A stretch of 64,000 nucleotides of DNA, taken from the NCBI GenBank assembly GCA_009763385.1, contig CM019831.1:86153845-86217844 (forward strand), given 5' to 3'. This DNA comes from Coix lacryma-jobi var. lacryma-jobi (taxonomy: Eukaryota; Streptophyta; Magnoliopsida; Poales; Poaceae). Shown here one piece after another: positions 56,717 through 64,000 of the stretch. The position numbers and the translations under genes are program-made. The notes below the pieces were generated by a model that did no database searches, was not told where the DNA came from, and saw only the letters and a program-made list of their open reading frames with translations. How positions within the stretch are numbered: position 1 is the first letter of the stretch; the number at the start of each line of letters is the position of its first letter.

Positions 56717-57900
56717 TTGTTGTATCTCGCATCATCTCACACCACCGTAAGCGCAGTACTGGTGGAAGAGAAGGAAGACGAAAATAAGATGACGCAGTTC
56801 CCGATCTACTTCGTCTCCGAAGCCCTTTTGGGATCAAAACTGAACTACTCAGAGCTGGAGAAGATAGCATATACGGTGGTAATGGCTTCTAGGAAGTTAA
56901 AGCATTACTTTCAGTCTCACCACATCATAGTCCTATCGGCTCAGCCGTTGGAAGCCCTGTTCCGCAACAACGAAGCTATCGTCCGAATTGGCAAGTGGGC
57001 AGCGAAGTTAAACGAATACATGATCGATTTCCATCACCGGTCCGCAATCAAGTCGCAAGCATTGGCGGACTTCATAGCAGACTGGACTCCCGCCGTTTTC
57101 GACACAACTCTCGAATTCGAGGAGCCCGTGTGGACAGTAAATTGTGATGGCACATGGGGAATGGCTGGAGCAGGAATCTCGGCGATCCTAACACCACCAA
57201 GGGGACCGAAGGTCAGATTTGCCGCAAGGTTGCAATTCCTCACAACCAACAACACCGCCGAATATGAAGCCATGCTGTTGGGATTACGAAAGCTCCGAGC
57301 AATCAGAGCGAGAAGGTGCATAGTCAAGTCAGATTCCCAAGTCATCGTTGGTCACGCCGAAAAGGATTTCACAGCAAGAGAACCAGAGTTAGTCAAGTAT
57401 TTGGCAGCAATCAGAAGAATGGAGAAGCATTTCGCTGGTTTCACCTTGCGTCACATTCCAATAGCCGAAAACACAGAGGCAGACGAACTGGCCAAAGCCA
57501 CGGCACAAAATGTGCCATTACCACCAGACGTGTTCTACCAAGTCCTTTTGGCCAAAGCTGTGAAAGAAGAGGAAGATCATCCAAGTTCGGTGCATGCTAT
57601 TGTCAGTGATGACTGGAGGTCGCAGATATTTGCTTACCTAGCTGGAACATACGAGCCGGAGTCTAGGAAGGATGCCGAAAGGATGGTCAGCAGAGCGAAA
57701 GGTTACTCAATCATCGGAGAGCAGCTGTTCAAAAATGGGATAACAGCCCCCCTTCTAAAATGCATAAGCAAACGTGAGGGCATTCAGCTACTCGAAGAAA
57801 TGCACGCCAAAATGTGCGGAGCGCACAGAGGGCCTCATGAAATAGCGCACATAGCAATGAGGCAAGGATTCTACTGCCTTCCGCCGCATCAGACGCCAGA
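56717..57900 (+). pseudogene. rnh: RNase H, second RNase H-like domain and integrase start of Gypsy-2
   Basis: One 420-residue open frame carries three parts. The first is the gypsy RNase H (LYLASSHTTVSAVLVEE, then YSELEKIAYTVVMASRKLKH). The second is an additional RNase H-like domain: VNCDGTWGMAGAGISA, NNTAEYEAMLLGLRKL, IVKSDSQVIVG and ENTEADELAKATAQ give the D-E-D-D pattern. This archaeal-like extra domain is characteristic of Tat/Ogre elements. The third is the integrase zinc region start (HAKMCGAHRGPHEIA). A frameshift near 57895 puts the following CCKGCQMFAK in another frame. Confidence 0.88.
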
Positions 57901-58829
57901 GAGTTGGTCAAATGTTGCAAGGGTTGCCAGATGTTCGCCAAAAACCAAAAAGCCCCAGCAAATGAAACTACGCCGATAGTACCGACCTGGCCCTTGCAGA
58001 GATGGGGCATTGACATAGTCGGCCCGCTACCAGCAGCTCCGGGCAATCTGCGTTTCGCAGCAGTTTGTCTCGAGTATTTCAAAAAGTGGGTGGAAGCGAA
58101 GGCCCTCGCTAGCATAACTTCAATTCATTAACCAAGTTCGTCTGGCAGAGGATAATCTGTCATTTCAGTGTTCCGTCCTTCATCACTTGCGACAATGGGA
58201 AGCAGTTCGATTGCGCCGAATTCAGGAGTTTCTGTGATGAACTCAGCATAAAGCTTAATTTTGCCTCAGTAAACTACCCACAAGCAAACGGGGCTGTCGA
58301 GACAGCGAATGGCCTAATCTTCTCGGTAATATCAAAAACCTTGCATGACTCGCCGAAAGCCAAGTGGGCCAACACCTTAACAACGGCTGTATGGGGACAC
58401 AACATTTCACGATCCAGAGCTACCGGCTTCACCCCATTCAGATTGCTTTACGGCGAGGAAGCAGTCACCCCGGAAGAGGTAAAACTGAGCTCCTTCCGAA
58501 CCGAAATGGCTCCAACAACTAAAGAGCAAAGACACCTCGAACTCGAAACCATCGAAGAAGTAAGACTGCGAGCTGCAGATAACCTTGAAAAGTACCATGC
58601 CAAAACGAAGCACCACAGGGACAAGACGATAGTCCGAAAGGATATCAAGCCTGGAGACATGGTCACCATTCGGCAGCCCGACAAGCAAGGTAAGCTGTAA
58701 TCGCAATGGCAAGGTCCCTTCATCGTGGCAAGCATGGCAGCACCCGGTGTACTCCGGTTGTTGGACAACAAGGGCGAAGAATTAGCCCATACATGGAATG
58801 AGAGCAATCTGCGCCGCTTTTACCCGTAA
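57901..58829 (+). pseudogene. int: Integrase of Gypsy-2
   Basis: The frame restarts with VKCCKGCQMFAKNQ (the zinc-binding cysteines) and QRWGIDIVGPLPAAPGN (first catalytic Asp). It is broken at 58129 and shifted again in the region of CDNGKQFDC (about 58190), the second Asp. HDSPKAKWANTLTTAVWGHN and TGFTPFRLLYGEEAVTPEE follow, then the C-terminal domain. A TAA at 58698 interrupts before the end at HTWNESNLRRFYP, TAA 58827-58829. At least two frameshifts make it non-functional. Confidence 0.87.
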
Positions 58830-59129
58830 TTTATCTTTTTGAACATTGATGTAAATTTATTTTTCTTCTTTCACCATTTTTGTAATCAAAGGTTGGTTGC
58901 ACTCTTTTTCCTCGCCAGGGAAGCCCTTCATCGGGGTGCGAGGTTTTTTAACGAGGCAGCCGAATGTAACCGCTACATTGCGAAAGCAACCATAATTCCC
59001 CTAAAATATCGCGCGGCTCGTTAAAGGACGAAGTCAACCGAGCATAAGGTTGAGACATTCGTCATTAAAATGTGATGAGACAGAATGTCGGGGAGGTGGG
59101 CGAAAGAGATCCCTCACATCCACCGACAA
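58830..59129 (+). other. Post-pol spacer of Gypsy-2 with a hairpin (58910-58943)
   Basis: A CCTCGC/GCGAGG stem (58910-58915 with 58938-58943) has a 22-nt loop and is followed by TTTTTTAACGAGGCAGC (58944-58960). This equals the arrangement after pol in Gypsy-1. No other feature was identified. Confidence 0.6.
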
Positions 59130-59815
59130 TCTCGAAAGCCTGCGGGCCATTTAGAAACCGACCCTCCGACAAAACGAGGGCGGAACGAAAGCCTGCGGGC
59201 CATAGAAAAACCGACCCTCCGACAAAACGAGAGGGCGGAACGAAAGCCTGCGGGCCATTTAAAAACCGACCCTCCGACAAAACGAGAGGGCAGAAAAGCC
59301 TGCGGGCTATGCAAAAACCGACCCTCCGACAAAACGAGAGGGCGGAACGAAAGCCCGCGGGCTATGCAAAAACCGACCCTCCGACAAAACGAGAGGGCGG
59401 GACGAAAACCTGCGGGCTATGCAAAAACCGACCCTCCGACAAAACGAGAGGGCGGGACAAAAGCCTGTGGGCTATGCAAAAACTGACCCTCTGACAAAAC
59501 GAGAGGGCGGAACGAAAGCCCACGTGCTATGCAAAAACCGACGCTCCGACAAAACGAGAGGGCGGGACGAAAGCCTACGTGCTATGCAAAAACCGACCCT
59601 CCGACAAAACAAGAGGGCGGAATGAAAGTCTGCGGGCTACACAAAAACCGACCCTCCAACAAAACGAGAGGGCGGAACGAAAGCCTGCGGGCTATATAAA
59701 AACTAACCGTCCCTCCAACAAGACGGGAGGACGGTAACGAAAGCCTGCGGGCTATATAAAAACTAACCGTCCCACCAACAAGACGGGAGGAGGTAACGAA
59801 AGCCAAGCTGAGCAA
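59130..59815 (+). repeat. ~55-bp tandem repeat array in Gypsy-2
   Basis: About twelve units of AAACCGACCCTCCGACAAAA followed by GAGAGGGCGG and CGAAAGCCTGCGGGC. Starts at 59157, 59210, 59265, 59317 and 59372 give 52-55 bp spacing. The last two units change to AACTAACCGTCCCxCCAACA. Open frames across it are repeat by-products. Confidence 0.9.
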
Positions 59816-60350
59816 CCCTCACGGAGTCCATGATGTCAGGAAAGACAGATTGCAGCCTCCAGTAGATGCAAAACGTGAACGCCATCTTAACTTCCCACCT
59901 ACAAATCACCGCAAGTACAGCCAAGACAATAAATACAGTGCCCTCGCCGCACAGGCAGGTCAATATAAATAGACACCAAAATGCAAGCCTTTCCAACCAT
60001 CCAAAGCCACAAAATCTATTCAAATGTAAACCCCAAAAAGCCCACCCAAGATGCATAGTGCGAATAGGAAGCATCAGGAAACAAGGTTTCGCTTTGATGA
60101 TTGTATCATCGAAAACGCATTCAGATAGCACCACCAATCCAGTAACTTTAGGCGAAAGCACCAACAAGCAGCAAGTCCATCTCAAACCGCACCTAGCAGA
60201 TGAGCAAAAGAAAGCATGCTGCTAGATAACAACGAGAGCAATATCGCGGGCACGACCAGTTGCAACCTTTCCGATTCAAATTGTAAAGTCATTTTCATCA
60301 ACCAGTTTTCAAGTGCAGCAAACTGACAACAAAGGTTCTCGTGAACTATC
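59816..60350. other. Unique stretch between the two arrays of Gypsy-2
   Basis: About 535 bp. A 140-codon minus-strand frame (59763-60185) overlaps the array and has no recognisable domain; it is not called a gene. A TATA-like CAATATAAATAGAC lies near 59958. Nothing resembles the antisense gene of Gypsy-1. Confidence 0.4.
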
Positions 60351-60635
60351 GGCCGAGGGGCTCGCAACGAAAGCACCCTCGCGCGAATGCTACCGCCCCT
60401 CGTCTAAGTGTGTTGGGGCGGGCGCATCTCTACTACCGGCCGAGGGGCTCGCAACGAAAGCACCCTCGCGCGAATAACACCGCCCCTCGTCTAAGTGTGT
60501 AAGGGCGGGCGCATCTCTACTACTGGCCGAGGGGCTCGCAACGAAAGCACCCTCGCACGAATAACACCGCCCCTCATCTAAGTGTGTGGGGGGCGGGCGC
60601 GTCTTAGCTACCGACCGAGGGGCTCGCAGCGAAAG
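60351..60635 (+). repeat. 87-bp tandem repeat array in Gypsy-2, cut at the junction
   Basis: GGCCGAGGGGCTCGCAACGA recurs at 60351, 60438 and 60525, and as GACCGAGG at 60613, with 87-88 bp spacing. The fourth unit is cut after about 25 bp where Copia-2 RT resumes. Period and the AGGGGCTCGCAA and CACCCTCGC motifs are shared with the 87-bp array of Gypsy-1. Confidence 0.88.
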
Positions 60636-61809
60636 CTACATAGAAGAAGAGGTGTATGTGAAACAACCCCCCGGTTTTGAAAATCCCAAGTTTCCAAATC
60701 ATCTTTTTAAACTTCACAAAGCTTTGTATGGTTGGAAACAAGCCCCTAGAGCCTGGTATGATAGGTTGAAAACCTTTTTGCTTACTAAGGGTTTTAAAAT
60801 GGGATGTGTGGATAAAACGCTTTTTCTCCTCAAGCAAGGCAATGACACTTTGTTGGTTCAGATTTACGTGGATGATATCATCTTTGGTGGTTCTTCTCAT
60901 GCTTTGGTTGCCAAGTTTGCAGATACAATGAGCAGGGAGTTTGAGATGAGCATGATGGGCGAGTTGACATTCTTTCTCGGGTTGCAAATTAAGCAATCTC
61001 GAGAGGGAACGTTTCTGCACCAGGGCAAGTACACCAAGGACATCCTGAAGAAGTTCGATATGGGTGAGGCCAAGCCTCTTCCAACACCCATGTCGACCAC
61101 GACGGCCCTAGATGCGGATGTGGATGGAGAAGCTGTGGACCAGAAGGAGTACCAGAGTATGATCGGATCGCTACTGTACCTGACGGCGACACGCCCGGAC
61201 AACCAGTTCACGGTATGTCTGTGCGCGCGCTTTCAGTCGTCGCCGCGCACTTCTCACCGTCAGGCGGTCAAGCGCATTATGAGGTACTTATGCTTCACTG
61301 CAGAATTTGGGATTTGGTATTCTGCTTCCTCCACCCTTTCCCTTTGCGGTTATTATGATGCCGATTTTGCTGGTTGCCAAATTGATCGCAAGTCCACTTC
61401 TGGGACTTGTCACTTTATTGGCTCTTCCCTTTTATCGTGGTCTTCTCGCAAGCAGTCTAGTGTCGCCCAGTCTACCATAGAGGCTGAGTATGTTGCTGCG
61501 GCTAGCTGCTGTTCTCAATTGCTTTGGATGATGGCCACATTGCGTGAGTTTGGTCTGAGCTTTTCTCGCGTTCCTTTGCTTTGTCATAGCACGAGTGCTA
61601 TTAGCGTTGCTAAGAACCCCGTGCTGCATTCTAAGACCAAACACATTGATGTGCGCTTTCATTTTCTGCGAGACCACTATGAGAAGGGTGATATCGACCT
61701 TCGCCATGTCGATACTCATCATTAGTTGGCAGATATTTTCACCAAGCCTTTGGACCAATCAACTTTTGCTAGGTTGAGAGGTGAGCTTGGTGTGTGTTTC
61801 CCCTTTTAG
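60636..61809 (+). pseudogene. rt-rnh: RT C-terminal part and RNase H of Copia-2
   Basis: Resumes at YIEEEVYVKQPPGFENPKF, carries YVDDIIFG at 60865-60876, then the RNase H region (YDADFAGCQIDRKSTSG, QSTIEAEYVAAASCC, KTKHIDVRFHF) and ends ELGVCFPF, TAG 61807-61809. A TAG at 61723 replaces CAG in HHQLADIFTKPL. Relative to Copia-1 the segment AFAASKGFKLFQMDVKSAFL is missing at the Gypsy-2 junction, so the first RT catalytic Asp is gone. Confidence 0.9.
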
Positions 61810-63380
61810 ATGGGGTAAACATTTTGGTTATTCTATCACATACTAACTTTTTGTTTTTCGTTTTTGGGTAGGTTAGTCTTTGCATTTTATCATGCACCTT
61901 TACTTTCTGAGCTTCATATATACAATCTTTAGAATGTGATTATGCTCTGTCTAGTTTACTCCGATGCTATATGATGATGCTTGTAGCTTATGCTCTTTCT
62001 GATCACTAATACATGTTGTGAGCTGAGCTATTTTATGAATGGTGAATTTGCTTAATGAACATAAAACTTGAAATTGTTCACCATTGAATTATGCAACTAG
62101 CATGTGTAGAATGTGTTGAATTCACTTGTGCTTTGCATACATGCTAGGATGCTATGTCTCTAGTTCTGAGTCACTCACTTGCTTGGTCTATTCATATTCT
62201 GTTATTAAAATGAACCAAGTTAAGTAAGTTAGAAAGATCGAGAAGGGATTGCTTGTCAACACATCACGATATCGAGACTATTTCTCATTGCACATTTGAG
62301 TTAAACTTGAGTCGTGTAGTGTATGACCAAAACCGGCGCTTTAAGCTTCTAATTGCTTCTGCATAGGCTTAGCTCGGTTGAAAAGCTAGGCAATGACAAG
62401 CTTTCAACCTCTCGCAATTACATGCTGAATTTTGAACTTGTGTAATTTCAGCGCTGCAACTCCGATTAAAATCTGAAATCACAAGTATATGTTTCATTCT
62501 ATAGCATGATGTTTGAACTTTTCTTGCTTAGCACATGTTTGACTTCCTGTCTATACATGTTCAGTGCTATTTTTATGGTGAACATCCTTTTCTGAATGGC
62601 TAAAACTACTCACTTTTCTTATATGTTCATATTTCGTATTTGGTGATCAGTTTGAGCCTTTGCCAGCATTTATGTTTCTTGTTGAGTCATTGGAGTTATA
62701 CTGAGTAGAGCATCTTTTCATTCTATTGACTATATTCCTGCATTTTTGATTCATATGCATTTTGAAAGGGAGAAGTTTGCCTGATAGTGCATTATCAACT
62801 AAGGGGGAGAAATTTGTCAAATCATGTGCACTATTGGAGGGGGAGTTTGCTCGGGTTTTGTCTAATGAATTTTCAATTGGTTCTGAGCATTTTTCCAATT
62901 GATTCAGAGCATTTTTGGTAGCTAGTTGTGTTGAGCCTTTGCCTCTTTCTTGAGGGACTAGCGACTTTGCCTATTTGCTCTTCATTTGGTATCGAGCTCT
63001 TTTGCTTTTCAGTTGACATTCCTTCAGTTGGTGTTGAGTTTTCTCACTAGCGATGTTGAGCCCATTCTGCCTCTTCTTGAGGGCTAGCTCTATTTTGCTT
63101 GATTTTCAACTGATATTTCAATTGGTGTCGAGGTTTCTTGCTAGCGGTGTTGAGCCTATTCTTCCTCTTCTTGAGGGCTAGCTTTGCTTTGCTTGGTTGC
63201 GTCGAGCCGTTGCCCATGTCTTTGGGGACCAAGTTGTTTTGCTCTTTCACTTGACCTTCTTCTGGCTTTGATATGCTTTTGGGTCATTTGGACGAGTTCT
63301 CTACTTCTGCTTCTTCCTTCTTCTTCTACTTCATTATGATTTGTGTTGGTTGTTGACAATGCACTCATCAAGGGGGAGAT
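61810..63380 (+). other. 3' non-coding region of Copia-2 with repeated polypurine motifs
   Basis: About 1.57 kb without a credible ORF. AACTAAGGGGGAGAAA near 62801, GGAGGGGGAG near 62836 and the final ATCAAGGGGGAGAT at 63368-63380 just before the LTR are polypurine tracts. Repeated tracts are a Sirevirus trait. Between ~62930 and 63200 the phrase GTTGAGCC followed by TTGAGGG(A/C)TAGC recurs three times. Confidence 0.8.
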
Positions 63381-64000
63381 TGCGGATACATGGGTGTATG
63401 CCGAGTCTCGAGTGATGAGTGATTGTCAACTGGGATAATGCGCATGTTCTTTGGCTTGTGTTGTGCAGGTGTCGAGCACGGATACAGTGATCAAAGGCAA
63501 GGTGAAGGTCAAGTAGAGACGTGCCGTTCCGATGGACCGGGAGAGGTGAAGGGCGGACGTGAGGCTTGGACTGAGGGACCGGTGGCCCGAGGATCAGCTG
63601 TGGTGGCTGACAGCCTGGGACAGCAACGAGCGGAGACTTGCGGGGCACAGTGTTGCTCGGGTCGAGGACCTGGGGACATGTGTCGGTGGACGGGGTGCAC
63701 GGGCAGTGCATCCCTTCTACAGCATCGGTTTGATGGTTGAGCCACAGAAAAACCATCCGGTGGACGGTTTCCAAGTTTGGCCACAAAACCTGGGTGCTAT
63801 GGTTTCCGAGTTTGGGCCACAAAACTCATGCTGAGGTCCGAGTTTGGGCCACAAAACTTGGGCTGAGGTTTGAGTTTGGGCCGCAAAACTCGGGCTGAGG
63901 ACGGTTTCCAGGTTTGGGACTCAAAACCTGGGCGCTGTAGGTTTCTGAGTTTGGGCCACAAAACTCAGGCGATAGAGGGCTGGTTTCCCGGTTTGGGCCT
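63381..64000 (+). repeat. 3' LTR of Copia-2 (start only; leaves the window)
   Basis: Starts TGCGGATACATGGGTG, as the 5' LTR of Copia-1 does at 8500. The first 620 bp include the palindrome cluster (from ~63755) with GAGTTTGGGCCACAAAACTC-type units. The rest lies outside. Confidence 0.9.

Larger units (their letters stand above)
52285..60635 (+). mobile_element. Gypsy-2: Tat-type Ty3/gypsy element nested in Copia-2, 3' LTR missing
   Basis: The element has a 5' LTR (52285-53033), a primer-binding site, gag, protease, RT, RNase H, a second RNase H-like domain and integrase ending at 58829, followed by two tandem arrays. The second RNase H domain after the first is a Tat hallmark. No antisense gene like that of Gypsy-1 is seen. 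The element ends inside the 87-bp array at ~60635 and Copia-2 resumes, so the 3' LTR, and about 70-85 bp of the host element, were deleted. Several stops and frameshifts break gag-pol. Confidence 0.88.
48031..64000 (+). mobile_element. Copia-2: second Copia-1 family element, 5'-truncated, with Gypsy-2 nested in RT
   Basis: The element is closely similar to Copia-1 from YENFRHM in gag onward. It has no 5' LTR, primer site or first third of gag. Gypsy-2 splits its RT between 52284 and ~60636, with about 23 codons lost at the junction. The 3' part then runs to the polypurine tract and the 3' LTR, which leaves the window. Order: gag (48033-49976), protease and integrase (to ~51600), RT start (to 52284), RT end and RNase H (60636-61809), 3' region (to 63380), LTR (63381 on). 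Confidence 0.88.

Noticed and set aside
59763..60185. A 140-codon minus-strand frame in Gypsy-2 as a second antisense gene
   Set aside because: It overlaps the 55-bp array, has no recognisable domain, and shows no similarity to the Gypsy-1 antisense protein.
1..64000. Host protein genes, tRNA or rRNA genes
   Set aside because: Both strands were read for familiar motifs; apart from primer-binding sites and retrotransposon proteins nothing could be supported.

Overview
The window is eukaryotic DNA from a grass, most likely a panicoid, and lies in or beside a centromere. It contains no host gene that I can support. About 28 kb is a head-to-tail satellite with a monomer of about 153 bp, all in one orientation. 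Its core (17 bp, CCAAAACTCATGTTTGG) matches, from memory, the grass centromeric satellite family (CentC, CentO, CEN38 type). The rest is LTR retrotransposons, nested and broken. I cannot name the species: the ~153 bp monomer is nearer the CentC/CentO lengths than the ~137 bp that I recall for Sorghum and Saccharum.

Layout. 1-6335: 3' half of a Ty3/gypsy element of the Tat type (Gypsy-1), with the integrase end, two tandem arrays, a long antisense gene with two introns, and the 3' LTR. 6336-8499: satellite. 8500 to ~19376: Ty1/copia Sirevirus-type element (Copia-1) with its 5' LTR and a decayed gag-pol, but no 3' LTR. A reversed solo LTR with a perfect 5-bp target duplication sits inside it (11873-13725). 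~19380-21651: satellite. 21652-23015: reversed solo LTR of another family. 23016-46606: the main satellite block, holding four tandem copies of a 12-monomer (~1.83 kb) higher-order unit and a 2.56 kb segment copied 6176 bp downstream. 46607 to ~48030: 3' LTR and leader of a minus-strand gypsy element (Gypsy-3). ~48031-64000: a second, 5'-truncated copy of the Copia-1 family (Copia-2). A second Tat-type gypsy (Gypsy-2, 52285 to ~60635), itself lacking a 3' LTR, is nested in its reverse transcriptase.

How the parts relate. The gag, protease, integrase, reverse transcriptase and RNase H reading frames belong to the elements, and all carry stops or frameshifts, so none looks autonomous as it stands. 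The best preserved coding unit is the antisense gene of Gypsy-1. It has its own TATA box, a good start context, three exons with in-phase GT-AG introns and only one frameshift. Its predicted protein starts with a near copy of the histone H3 tail. Other points worth a look: a hairpin with compensatory changes shared by both Tat elements just after pol, palindromic E2F-like sites in the Gypsy-2 LTR, and the recent amplification structure of the satellite. No CRM-type centromeric chromovirus or chromodomain was recognised.
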